From Pseudoalteromonas holothuriae (GTDB taxonomy: Bacteria; Pseudomonadota; Gammaproteobacteria; Enterobacterales; Alteromonadaceae), in NCBI RefSeq assembly GCF_945859825.1, contig NZ_CAMAPC010000004.1, forward strand, positions 1 to 64,000: a stretch of DNA of 64,000 nucleotides, given 5' to 3'. The position numbers and the translations under genes are program-made. This document shows positions 27,014 to 36,115 of the stretch, one piece after another. The notes under the pieces are model-generated. The model ran no database searches. It saw nothing but the letters and a program-made list of their open reading frames with translations, and was not told where the DNA came from. The first letter of the stretch is position 1. Each line of letters begins with the position of its first letter.

Positions 27014-29686
27014 TTAGAACTCTTCCCACTCTTCAGAGGCATCGGCAAACTTGTTCCCGTTCGACATAGGTTTATTCTCTAACTTAGTATGCTCAGTCGT
27101 CTTATGGCTTTGTAAGTGAGAACTGGTCGTTACGTTGGCGGTAGACATTTGAGGAGGGAGCATTGCTTGCTCATTACTGTTATCAATCACAAAAAAGTGA
27201 AGCTGCTTGCGCATATCATTTGCTTGTTCAGCCATGGATTCCCCGGCTGCAGAAGCCTGTTCAACGAGCGCAGCATTTTGCTGGGTCATCTCATCCATTT
27301 GTGCCACGGCTTTGTTAACTTGCTCTATACCCGAACTTTGTTCCACTGACGCTTCGGCAATGTCTGATATCATTTCTGTAACACGCTTAACCGAAGCAAC
27401 AATATCTTTTAGAGTTGACCCTGACTCGTTAACAAGCAAAGTACCATCTTCCACTTTTCCTACACTATCTCTGATTAAGTCTTTAATTTCCTTTGCGGCA
27501 CCAGCGGAACGCTGAGCCAAGTTGCGTACTTCACCAGCAACTACCGCAAAACCACGACCTTGCTCTCCTGCTCTTGCAGCTTCTACCGCTGCATTTAACG
27601 CAAGTAAGTTTGTCTGAAATGCTATTTCATCGATTACACCAATAATATCGGCTATTTTCTTACTAGATTCATTAATAGCCGACATGCTTTCCACTGCACG
27701 ACTGACCACTTCACCACCAAGAATCGCTTTATCACACGTCTCCTCAGCCAATCCATTCGCTACTTTGGCATTGTCCGCATTTTGCTTCACTGTACTGGTC
27801 ATCTGCTCCATACTAGAGGCTGTTTCTTCCAATGATGAAGCTTGCTCCTCGGTACGCTGGCTCAAATCTGCATTACCTTGAGATATTTCCTCTGCACCAC
27901 TGGCAACCAATCCTGCTGATGAGCTAATTTTGTTTATCACATCAGTTAATCTGTCAGCTGTACTATTTGCATCTCGTTTTAATTTATCAAAAGCGCCTTC
28001 GTACTCTCCTGTAATACGACGAGTTAAATTACCATTGGCCAATGCGTCTAGCATCTGTGCAGTATCTGACACCGCATCGTCTACAATACCAATTAACTCA
28101 TTTAAGCCCTTGGCCAGACGTAAATAAAACCCATCCTTTCCTTGTTCATTTAAGCGAATGCTCAAATTACCTCCACCTGCAGAGATAACTAAATCATTCA
28201 CTTCTTTTTCAATTGCGACTTCTATGGTTCTATCATCCCACTCCACAACCGTGCCAATTCTCTCACCTTCGTCATTAAGAATCGGATTGGCAACTAAACC
28301 AAATGTGCGCCCACCAACTGAAATTTCAGTTTTGTAAACTGTTGTCAGCTTATCTAATAAGCCTCGTTGGTGAGCTGGGTTCTTGTGAAATACATCCACA
28401 TTGGCTCCAAGAAGTGAATTGACATCAAACTGAGGCAAGTCTTTACGAATATCACTTTGTGCATTACTCATCATATTTGTCACCGCTTTATTCATATAAA
28501 CGATGTCATGTTCGTGATTGGCAATCATGGTGTTTGTCGCTACATTATCAAGTGCTCGTTTCACTCGTACATTTTCATAAGCTGCTTCTTTTTCTTTTTT
28601 CTCTCTTTCTAATCGTTCAGTTTTATCTTCCCATTCAACCACTGTGCCTAAACGGTTATTCTCTTCATCAAACACTGGGGTTGCAATTAACCCGAACGTA
28701 AATCCTGCTACTTGTATCTCAGTGATATAGGTTTCAGTTAATCCCTCTAGTAACTTACGCTGGTGACTTGCGTTAACGTGAAAAACATCGATGCACTCAC
28801 CAATCAGGTTCTTTGTGTCGAAATTAGGCAACGCTTGGCGAAGTTGAGCTTGATTCTCCCCCAGCATTTGTAATACAGAGTGATTAGCATAAACAATATT
28901 ACAATCTCCATCAGCCAGCATGACATTCGCTTGGCAAACATCCAAAGCACTAGAAATCCTTGCATTATTCGCTGCAAGCACCGCTTGCTTGTGTTCAGAT
29001 GCAAGCTTTTCAGTAATATCTTTCCACTCAACTAAAGTTGATATACGTTCATTTTCAGCGTTAAAAACGGGGGTTGCGATTAAATCAAAAGTCAGACCAG
29101 AAACTTCAATCTGCGTCGTATAGACCCTGTTAAGGGTGGCTAAAATACCTCGCTGATGAGCTGGGTTTTTGTGAAAATCATCAATATTAGTACCAACTAA
29201 ACTATCTACGTTAAATAGCGGTAAGCCCTCTTTTAAACGGCTTTCGTTTGCCTTAAGCATTTTCCGAACTGACTCATTTAAATATGTAATATTCAAATTA
29301 GTATCTGCAATCATGATGTTAGCCTGGCAGGTATGTAAGGCATTGAGCAGACTCTCAATATGATTTTTATCTTTATCAGCTTCGACATTTGTGCTAACTG
29401 CCCGTGCCAGTTCAGGCAAAGCACTCAAATCTAATCTAGCAAGCACATCCTGATCGGTTAACCGCAAGTAAGGTATTGCCGTATTTAAACAAACAAGCTT
29501 ACGAGTAAGGCTATCAAGAAGTTGCTTCACATATAAAGTAGCAGCCAACGTAACTATCACTGGAAACCCGATAATTAAGCCACTTTTACCAGTGATTGTT
29601 ATACCCAATAGCTGGAATGATCCTATAATTGCTGCCACCAGCACTACTGCAATAACTAATAACTTATTATTGTTCTCACTTTGCAT
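27014..29686 (-). CDS. Aer2-like chemoreceptor with three tandem PAS (likely haem) domains
   Basis: An 890-residue receptor. Two close N-terminal membrane helices (about 8-30 and 36-55) leave almost no periplasmic part. Three PAS domains (about 112-228, 243-359, 374-490) follow, then HAMP-like helices (about 495-590) and the signalling hairpin. Each PAS repeats NxDxFHxNxxHQR and a closing VEW: His172/Trp221, His303/Trp352 and His434/Trp483, always 49 apart and 131 residues per unit. That His-Trp spacing is what I recall for the haem-binding PAS of P. aeruginosa Aer2 (His234, Trp283). The last five residues EWEEF fit the xWxxF CheR/CheB tether. Likely a cytoplasmic oxygen or gas sensor; haem binding is inferred. 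Confidence 0.9.
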   Translation of the reverse strand: MQSENNNKLLVIAVVLVAAIIGSFQLLGITITGKSGLIIGFPVIVTLAATLYVKQLLDSLTRKLVCLNTAIPYLRLTDQDVLARLDLSALPELARAVSTNVEADKDKNHIESLLNALHTCQANIMIADTNLNITYLNESVRKMLKANESRLKEGLPLFNVDSLVGTNIDDFHKNPAHQRGILATLNRVYTTQIEVSGLTFDLIATPVFNAENERISTLVEWKDITEKLASEHKQAVLAANNARISSALDVCQANVMLADGDCNIVYANHSVLQMLGENQAQLRQALPNFDTKNLIGECIDVFHVNASHQRKLLEGLTETYITEIQVAGFTFGLIATPVFDEENNRLGTVVEWEDKTERLEREKKEKEAAYENVRVKRALDNVATNTMIANHEHDIVYMNKAVTNMMSNAQSDIRKDLPQFDVNSLLGANVDVFHKNPAHQRGLLDKLTTVYKTEISVGGRTFGLVANPILNDEGERIGTVVEWDDRTIEVAIEKEVNDLVISAGGGNLSIRLNEQGKDGFYLRLAKGLNELIGIVDDAVSDTAQMLDALANGNLTRRITGEYEGAFDKLKRDANSTADRLTDVINKISSSAGLVASGAEEISQGNADLSQRTEEQASSLEETASSMEQMTSTVKQNADNAKVANGLAEETCDKAILGGEVVSRAVESMSAINESSKKIADIIGVIDEIAFQTNLLALNAAVEAARAGEQGRGFAVVAGEVRNLAQRSAGAAKEIKDLIRDSVGKVEDGTLLVNESGSTLKDIVASVKRVTEMISDIAEASVEQSSGIEQVNKAVAQMDEMTQQNAALVEQASAAGESMAEQANDMRKQLHFFVIDNSNEQAMLPPQMSTANVTTSSHLQSHKTTEHTKLENKPMSNGNKFADASEEWEEF

Positions 29687-29724
29687 GCTCTCACCCTTTC
29701 CTTTAATCTCAACCTTTGCGCGAT

Positions 29725-30216
29725 TTACTTTGCATTAAGATCCAGTACTTTTGCTAAGTTGAGCAAAACCACCATTTTTTCACCTACATTGACTAAACCA
29801 GAAACATATTGTGCATTGTTAGAATCTTGAAAGTCTGGAACATCCTTTGCTTTTTCTTCCGAAATGCTATAAACATCTGATACTGCGTCAACAACCAACC
29901 CCATTACTTTTTGCTGTTCGCGTATGTATACAGACACCACAATGACAACTGTAAGTGGTCCGTAGTCGATACTAGAGATCCCAAATCTAAGCCTGAGATC
30001 TATAATTGGTACTATCGTGCCGCGTAAATTAATTGCACCCTTAACAAAATCAGCCGCATTAGGGATAGCGGTGATCTCCTCCCAGCCTCGAATTTCTTGC
30101 ACAGCTAATATATCCAGGCCATACTCTTCATCGGCCATCATAAACGTTAAATATTGGTTTTCGTCCTGCTGCTTCCCAAGGCTTAACTGCTGGTTTAACT
30201 GAATACGCTCACTCAT
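29725..30216 (-). CDS. cheW: Chemotaxis coupling protein CheW
   Basis: About 163 residues of a single CheW domain (LDILAVQEIRGWEEITAIPN, INLRGTIVPIIDLRLRFG). It links receptors to CheA in the signalling array. The ATG at 30216 overlaps the cheA stop by one base (TGATG), so translation is probably coupled. The operon has one cheW. Confidence 0.94.
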   Translation of the reverse strand: MSERIQLNQQLSLGKQQDENQYLTFMMADEEYGLDILAVQEIRGWEEITAIPNAADFVKGAINLRGTIVPIIDLRLRFGISSIDYGPLTVVIVVSVYIREQQKVMGLVVDAVSDVYSISEEKAKDVPDFQDSNNAQYVSGLVNVGEKMVVLLNLAKVLDLNAK

Positions 30217-32288
30217 CAAGCCACCTCACTACCCTGTTGTTCAACCAACAACTCCTGTGTTCCTGGCCGCTTTAAACCGCTTAACTTTATTAACCCTGTG
30301 ATGTCTACTATCAAAGACACTCTACCATCGCCTAATATTGTCGCACCTGAAATGCCATCAACCTTTTGATAGTTAGCTTCTAAACTTTTTATTACAACTT
30401 GCTGCTGTGCTAATAGATCATCAACGAGTATGCCTACTTTGTGATTATCACTTTCAACCACCACCAGAAGAGTCTTATCTAGCTCTTCGATTGCGCCTTG
30501 ATGATTAAAAATATCGTACAAACGTAAAATAGGTATGTACTCATCTCTGAGTCTAAGTACATCTAAATCTTTGCCCACTCTACTCACTTTAGTGATATCA
30601 ATTTGCAAGGACTCAACAATCGAAATAAGTGGAATAATATAAGTATGACGTGCTACCTGAACCAGCTGCCCATCAAGAATGGCCAAAGTTAACGGCAAAC
30701 GAATGGTAAACGTAGACCCAACGCCTGACGCAGAAGCGACTTCAACAGAACCATTTAGAGCTTGAATATTTCTCCTGACTACATCCATGCCAACACCTCG
30801 TCCAGATATATCACTCACTTCATCAGCCGTAGAGAAGCCCGGCATAAAAATAAGCTCGTTGATCTCATCTGCTGTCAGTTCATCGTGTGCTTGGATTAGG
30901 CCATTTGCGATGGCTTTACTACGAATTTTATCAGTATTTAATCCCTGACCATCATCCATAATCTCAATCACTATATTGCCTCCTTGGTGGAAGGCATTAA
31001 GCGTAACGGTACCGACTGGTTCTTTACCTGCTGCAATGCGCTTGTCGGGCGTTTCTAAGCCATGATCCAATGAGTTGCGCACCAGATGAACCATAGGATC
31101 AGATATTTTTTCCATAACTGTTTTATCTAATTCTGTTTGCTCACCAATTAATTTAAGCTCCACTTGCTTATTCAGTTTTTGGGAAATATCTCTAACTAGC
31201 CTCGGAAAACGACTAAACACAAAACTGATTGGTAACATCCGAATACGCATAACATTCTCTTGTAAGTCTCTGGTGTTATGCGCTAACTGGGCAAGGCCTT
31301 CTTGTAAGGCTGTTATTGTAGACTCGGTGATCTCTTGCTCACCAATTTGACTCAGCATAGCTTGGGTAATCACCAATTCACCAACCATATTAATTAATGA
31401 GTCTACTTTATCTATCCCAACACGAATTGACGTAGAGGTGGATGACTCATTGTTTTTTTGCGGTTCTGCTTTTTTGTTGATTTCTTTAGGTGGCGTAATG
31501 GACGCTGAAGATATCTCTGCAGATTTACCATCTGCGCTTTCAGGTTCTGATAGTGTTTCTGTAGATGCTTCAAAAATACCACCGCATACAGTTATCGTGA
31601 TCTCGGCATCATCTTCTACCCATTCAAATATCTCTTCTATTGCTTTGCTGTCACTGTCTGTAGTTAAGAAAAAGCGCCAACTTAAAAAGCACTCATCAGG
31701 ATGAAGCTGCGCAATGTCGGGGATCGCATCATGAAATACTTGTGTTTCAATTTCTCCTAGCTCCCCTAATTCACTGATCATAAATAGCGGCTCATTACCT
31801 GTTTTAAACAAGTGCGCTTTAGGCTTAAAATCAATTTGATAGGTGCTTTGTGTTATCTCATCGGCTTTTTCATCATTAGACTCACAAGCAGTGGCCTCTG
31901 CAATGCCTAAAATCTCTTCAAACTTACTTCGTAACGCATCAGCTTCAGTCAAATCAGGCTCTTGCTCTGATTGTAGCGCTCGCAGAAGGGTTCTTAAGCA
32001 ATCGACCGACTTTAACAGCAAATCTACATGTTCTGTGGTGAGGGTACGCCGACCATCACGTACTTGATCCAGCAAAGTTTCAAGTACATGGGTAAAATCG
32101 GATACAGAAGTAAAACCAAAAGTACCGCTGCCGCCTTTAATAGAATGTGCAGCACGAAATATGGTATTAATTGTTTCGCTGTCTTCTTTGCCTGGTTCCA
32201 AGTTCAATAACTCAGACTCCATTGCATCGAGTCCTTCAAAACTTTCTTCAAAGAACACCTCAAAAAACTGGCTAAGATCAATACTCAT
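30216..32288 (-). CDS. cheA: Chemotaxis histidine kinase CheA
   Basis: A 690-residue kinase: P1 Hpt domain with phosphorylated His48 (AAHSIKGGSGTFG), a P2-like region (about 140-250) and linker, P3 dimerisation helices (about 285-350), P4 ATPase with NSLDHGLE (N box), DDGQGLNTD (G1) and GRGVGMDVV (G2), and a C-terminal CheW-like P5. All catalytic motifs are intact. It should phosphorylate the CheY just upstream and the CheB at the end of the operon. Confidence 0.95.
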   Translation of the reverse strand: MSIDLSQFFEVFFEESFEGLDAMESELLNLEPGKEDSETINTIFRAAHSIKGGSGTFGFTSVSDFTHVLETLLDQVRDGRRTLTTEHVDLLLKSVDCLRTLLRALQSEQEPDLTEADALRSKFEEILGIAEATACESNDEKADEITQSTYQIDFKPKAHLFKTGNEPLFMISELGELGEIETQVFHDAIPDIAQLHPDECFLSWRFFLTTDSDSKAIEEIFEWVEDDAEITITVCGGIFEASTETLSEPESADGKSAEISSASITPPKEINKKAEPQKNNESSTSTSIRVGIDKVDSLINMVGELVITQAMLSQIGEQEITESTITALQEGLAQLAHNTRDLQENVMRIRMLPISFVFSRFPRLVRDISQKLNKQVELKLIGEQTELDKTVMEKISDPMVHLVRNSLDHGLETPDKRIAAGKEPVGTVTLNAFHQGGNIVIEIMDDGQGLNTDKIRSKAIANGLIQAHDELTADEINELIFMPGFSTADEVSDISGRGVGMDVVRRNIQALNGSVEVASASGVGSTFTIRLPLTLAILDGQLVQVARHTYIIPLISIVESLQIDITKVSRVGKDLDVLRLRDEYIPILRLYDIFNHQGAIEELDKTLLVVVESDNHKVGILVDDLLAQQQVVIKSLEANYQKVDGISGATILGDGRVSLIVDITGLIKLSGLKRPGTQELLVEQQGSEVA

Positions 32289-32305
32289 AAACCCAGCTCC
32301 TTAAG

Positions 32306-32668
32306 TTAACGTATTACTTTTTTCAACACTGCTAGTAACTGCTCGGGATTAAAGGGTTTTACTATCCAGCCTGTTGCGCCTGCAGCTTTGCCTTCAGTCT
32401 TTTTTTCTAGGCCTGACTCAGTTGTCAGCATCAACAAAGGCGTAAATTTATAGTTAGGTAGATTGCGTAACTCTCGAATTAATGTAATGCCATCCATAAT
32501 GGGCATATTCACATCAGAGATAACAGCATCAAACCCTTGTTGTTTTGCAATACTTAGAGCCTCACTACCATCACGTGCTTCGGTAACATCAAACCCCGCT
32601 TTTTTTAATGTAAAACCGACCATTTGCCTCATTGATGCAGAATCGTCCACAGCTAAAATTTTCTTCAT
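32306..32668 (-). CDS. cheY: Chemotaxis response regulator CheY
   Basis: A 120-residue stand-alone receiver with the acidic pair Asp8/Asp9, phosphoacceptor Asp52 (VISDVNMPIMDG), a Thr in LLMLTTES and the KPFNPEQL lysine. It belongs to the CheY-like set found in Che2-type clusters. Whether it talks to the flagellar motor or to another output cannot be told from sequence. Confidence 0.92.
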   Translation of the reverse strand: MKKILAVDDSASMRQMVGFTLKKAGFDVTEARDGSEALSIAKQQGFDAVISDVNMPIMDGITLIRELRNLPNYKFTPLLMLTTESGLEKKTEGKAAGATGWIVKPFNPEQLLAVLKKVIR

Positions 32669-32677
32669 ACCAACCCC

Positions 32678-32950
32678 TTAATTTCTATCATTGAGAGCCA
32701 AGAATTCCGTTAAACCAAGCTCTTCAACTGAATTTAAAAGTGCTTGGCTGTTTCCATGCCAAATGAGCTTGTGGCTAACTGTAAGAAAGTGCTTTTGCAA
32801 TGCACAAAGCAATTGAATTGACGCTGTATCAATACGAGTTACTTCAGATATGTCTATAGTTATATCCTGTTCTATCTCCAGTTCTTGTAATAGTAACTGG
32901 TGTAACTCTTCAACTTGGCTAACAGCTAACTCTGAAGGAAGCTTTAACAT
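32678..32950 (-). CDS. STAS-domain protein heading the chemotaxis operon
   Basis: A 90-residue single STAS domain (anti-sigma-factor-antagonist-like). The conserved loop reads RIDTASIQLLCAL; Ser44 or Thr42 would be the phosphorylation site by analogy with SpoIIAA. STAS proteins usually act as phospho-switches for partner proteins. It is the first gene of the STAS-cheY-cheA-cheW-receptor-cheR-cheD-cheB run. No partner kinase or phosphatase gene is next to it. Confidence 0.85.
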   Translation of the reverse strand: MLKLPSELAVSQVEELHQLLLQELEIEQDITIDISEVTRIDTASIQLLCALQKHFLTVSHKLIWHGNSQALLNSVEELGLTEFLALNDRN

Positions 32951-33083
32951 ATATGGGCACAGTTTAGATTTAATAACTCATAAATTTAGCTTAGACGTAG
33001 ATATCAAAAAAGCCATAAAACTTATGCTAATAAAGACAAATTAATGAAGGTGTTAGAGAGTAATGCGAATGTCAGCACGCCAA

Positions 33084-33692
33084 CTAAAATTTGTTGGCAT
33101 ACTGTGCGGCAATGATTTGAAAGTCTTCAGCAATTAAACTTGCATCAATAAGTGGCACTTCTCCCGCCAAAAATTTAGCTTTAAAGATTGCGCTTAAGTT
33201 ACCTTGAGGATTTATCAATGCAACTGATGCACTGTGATCAACATAATAGTCAGGCTGGTCTGAATTACTAATTGCATAGATTAAGCCCATATTTCTCACT
33301 AATGGAAAGAGCTGAGCGTGAACATTACTTAATCCTTTAAACTCTTTATTGAAATAGTCAATATATGCTCTTCGTTTTGAGGCATCATCTCGATTAGGAT
33401 CAACCGAGATAAACCATACGGTTAGCTTGTTATTCACCTGCAATTGATCATAAACTTGGCTTAGTTTTGCTAATGTCATTGGGCAAATATCAGGACAGTG
33501 GGTATACCCTAAAAAGACCAAGGTCCACTGCCCTTTCAAGTCTTTATTCGTGACCATCTGTTGATGTTGATCATATAATTCAAATGCACTCAATGACTTT
33601 GCGTTTTTATAGTGAAGTGTATGCTCTGAGACCTCTGGCAGTTCAGTACAAGAGGCCAAAACCATCACAACTAATATCCATAGCCATTTCAT
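33084..33692 (-). CDS. SCO1/SenC-type copper chaperone lipoprotein
   Basis: About 202 residues. A lipobox (VLASC, Cys15) marks it as an exported lipoprotein. The thioredoxin fold carries the copper site of SCO proteins: THCPDIC (Cys66, Cys70) and YYVDHSAS (His153). SCO proteins deliver copper to the CuA site of oxidase subunit II or reduce its cysteines. The ATG at 33692 overlaps the ctaB stop by 4 bases (ATGA). It is the last gene of the heme A and oxidase-assembly group. Confidence 0.92.
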   Translation of the reverse strand: MKWLWILVVMVLASCTELPEVSEHTLHYKNAKSLSAFELYDQHQQMVTNKDLKGQWTLVFLGYTHCPDICPMTLAKLSQVYDQLQVNNKLTVWFISVDPNRDDASKRRAYIDYFNKEFKGLSNVHAQLFPLVRNMGLIYAISNSDQPDYYVDHSASVALINPQGNLSAIFKAKFLAGEVPLIDASLIAEDFQIIAAQYANKF

Positions 33693-34594
33693 TGTAGCAA
33701 CCATTGGTCAATAAATAATGCAATGAATAATATCAGTAAATAGCTGATAGAAAAACGAAAAAGTGCCATCGCTTGTTGCTCACTCTGGTGCCAGTATAAG
33801 TTAATACTTTTACTGATAAATACAGCGTTGAGTAAGCATGCACTACTCAAATAAACCCAGCCTGACATGCCAATTAAGTAAGGTAATAAGCACACAATGC
33901 CCAGCAACACACTATAGGCGATAATACATAACTTAGTAAAAGCTACACCATGCGTTACTGGCAGCATAGGAATATTAGCTCTTTGATAATCATTTTTACG
34001 CGCTATTGCCAGTGCCCAAAAGTGAGGTGGTGTCCATGTAAATATAATCATCACAAGCAGCCAAGGTGGTGCACTTAAAGTGCCTGTTTCACTTACCCAA
34101 CCCAGCAATGGCGGCATCGCACCGGCGAGCCCACCTATCACTATATTTTGTGGTGTGGCTCGTTTCAAAAACAAAGTGTAAATCACAGCATAGCCAACCA
34201 ATGCGCCAAGAGTAAGGATTGTGCACAGCAGGTTACTCCAAATAATTAACAGCGCACAGCCTAATATGGAAAGTATCAAAGCAAACAGCAGTGCATTTGT
34301 GATACTCAGTTGGGCACTGGCAATTGGTCTATGCCGAGTTCTAGCCATTTTTTTGTCTATTTCTCTATCTACAATGTGGTTAATGGCAGCAGCAGCCGCT
34401 GACAAAAAACCAATCCCTAGCAGACTCATTACTTGAGATACCCAACCACGTTGCATATCTGGTGCCAGTGCAATACCAATCCAAGCAGTCAATACCAACA
34501 TAAGTACAACTTTAATTTTACAAATTGCTAAGTAGTTGCTTAACACTTGTTTTGGAGATAAATGCCACTTGGCAGGCACATGTAATACTGTCAT
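33689..34594 (-). CDS. ctaB: Protoheme IX farnesyltransferase (heme O synthase)
   Basis: A 301-residue membrane prenyltransferase with the UbiA-like motifs NHIVDREIDKKMARTRHRP and YTLFLKRATPQN and about eight or nine helices. It attaches a farnesyl group to heme b to make heme O, the precursor of the heme A used by the neighbouring oxidase. It overlaps ctaA by 4 bases (ATGA) at its start and sco at its end. The E. coli relative is cyoE. Confidence 0.94.
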   Translation of the reverse strand: MTVLHVPAKWHLSPKQVLSNYLAICKIKVVLMLVLTAWIGIALAPDMQRGWVSQVMSLLGIGFLSAAAAAINHIVDREIDKKMARTRHRPIASAQLSITNALLFALILSILGCALLIIWSNLLCTILTLGALVGYAVIYTLFLKRATPQNIVIGGLAGAMPPLLGWVSETGTLSAPPWLLVMIIFTWTPPHFWALAIARKNDYQRANIPMLPVTHGVAFTKLCIIAYSVLLGIVCLLPYLIGMSGWVYLSSACLLNAVFISKSINLYWHQSEQQAMALFRFSISYLLILFIALFIDQWLLQ

Positions 34595-35607
34595 ATTGCA
34601 ACTCCTTGTTTAGACGTTAATAAAAAGCATAACCGGACCATAGCAAGCAGTAACAATGCTGCCATAATGTTATGAAAAAGAGTAAGCAGTAATGGAAATT
34701 GAAGATGAACTATCAATCCACCAAGTACGAGCTGCGCCACTAAAAACGTACAGACTAGTTTTACAGCACTTTGTATTTCAACGTTTTGTTCTTTATAAAA
34801 AATTCGCCAGCTAACCCAAAAAAGAGTTACTGCTGTAACAACAGCCCAAATACGATGTAAAAAGTGAATAGATAACCTAGTTTCAAACGGTAATACACCA
34901 AATTCATAGTTACTTTGCCCAACGGGTAAATGAAGTAAGCTTTTGATGGAGAATAACTCAATGTTACTGCAAATAGGCAAACCGGAACAATGTGGAGCCG
35001 CATAGTTAGCTGCAACCCAACCCCCTAGTGCAATTTGTATAATCAACACACAGAGTGCAAAAATTGCTAATAAAAAAGACCTGTGCTGGTTAGGCCTCGC
35101 TTGCGTTATACCACTGTGATGTGTACGTAATAGTAACAACACCAATAACGCGAGAATTGTAAACCCTCCTAATAAATGGCCCATTACAATAAACGGTTGT
35201 AGGTTCATAGTAACCGTCCACATACCGAGCATCCCTTGAAACAGCACCAGTACCAGTAACCCAATTGAATGCTTCAATCGAGGACTTACGTGAGGACCAT
35301 TAGAGAAACGATATTTGAATGCGATAATACATAACACCACGATTAACAACCCCAATAGGGATGCAAAGTAGCGATGTATCATTTCAATCCACGCTTTTTT
35401 GGGCTCCACTTGCGCATTCGGAAAATTTTCCTCAACAACAGAAAGCTCATGAGACTCATTAGGCACCGTTAAAAAGCCATAACAGCCTGGCCAGTCTGGA
35501 CAACCAAGGCCGGCGTTACTTAAACGCGTATATGCACCTAAAGACACCACAACCAAAGCCAACATACAACTTGTCAAAACTAGCAGCTTATATCCTTTAT
35601 TCATCAT
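34591..35607 (-). CDS. ctaA: Heme A synthase
   Basis: A 338-residue membrane protein of the COX15/CtaA family with about eight helices in two halves. It oxidises heme O to heme A. The first helix leads into YTRLSNAGLGCPDWPGCYG, and EMIHRYFASLLG, GHLLGGF and IHFLHRIWAV carry the heme-ligand histidines. It starts at one of two adjacent ATGs and ends in an ATGA overlap with ctaB. Confidence 0.94.
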   Translation of the reverse strand: MMNKGYKLLVLTSCMLALVVVSLGAYTRLSNAGLGCPDWPGCYGFLTVPNESHELSVVEENFPNAQVEPKKAWIEMIHRYFASLLGLLIVVLCIIAFKYRFSNGPHVSPRLKHSIGLLVLVLFQGMLGMWTVTMNLQPFIVMGHLLGGFTILALLVLLLLRTHHSGITQARPNQHRSFLLAIFALCVLIIQIALGGWVAANYAAPHCSGLPICSNIELFSIKSLLHLPVGQSNYEFGVLPFETRLSIHFLHRIWAVVTAVTLFWVSWRIFYKEQNVEIQSAVKLVCTFLVAQLVLGGLIVHLQFPLLLTLFHNIMAALLLLAMVRLCFLLTSKQGVAI

Positions 35608-35614
35608 TTATTCC

Positions 35615-36115
35615 TTAGCTACTACGCGCATATTTTAATAATTTTTTTAGATCTTTAATGAGTCCTTTTTGTTCGATACGATTTTTATCCTGATCATCAA
35701 AATATGCATACTGTAATACCAACAACCCGCGATGATCTATCAAGTACAAACTTGCTGGTGGCAGTTTCTCATGTAAAGTATAGCTTTGATATTGAGGTGA
35801 AATTTGCTCACCAAATGTTCGGTTAAATACCACCAGAGAAACATCTTTTTGATGTTTCCCAAGTGCGATGTAGAGCTTTTCCAATGCTTCAAATTGTACA
35901 TCACACTGACTTTGACAAGAGTCGGGGGCATTAATGGCAATGCTCCAAAGCTGCTCCCCCTTTGATTGCCAACTGGGAACTCGTAACTCTGAAGGTAAAA
36001 ACTGACCATGATTTGTAGTGTGCTGCGGTAACCAATCAAGTTTTATAGCAGCATACGCCAATATCAAAGGTACTAAACAGCAAACGATAAAGATTCCAAG
36101 AGGCCTTTGTATCAT
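35615..36115 (-). CDS. Membrane-anchored thioredoxin-like protein of the oxidase cluster (SCO-like CxxxC)
   Basis: A 166-residue protein with one N-terminal membrane helix (about 5-25) and a soluble part with CQSQC (Cys67, Cys71). This is the same CxxxC spacing as in SCO proteins and sits at the same relative place. The rest (ASLYLIDHRGLLVLQYAYFDD) looks like the second half of a thioredoxin fold. It lies between the SURF1 gene (4-base overlap) and ctaA (7-base gap). A role in copper delivery or thiol reduction for the CuA site is inference. Confidence 0.72.
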   Translation of the reverse strand: MIQRPLGIFIVCCLVPLILAYAAIKLDWLPQHTTNHGQFLPSELRVPSWQSKGEQLWSIAINAPDSCQSQCDVQFEALEKLYIALGKHQKDVSLVVFNRTFGEQISPQYQSYTLHEKLPPASLYLIDHRGLLVLQYAYFDDQDKNRIEQKGLIKDLKKLLKYARSS

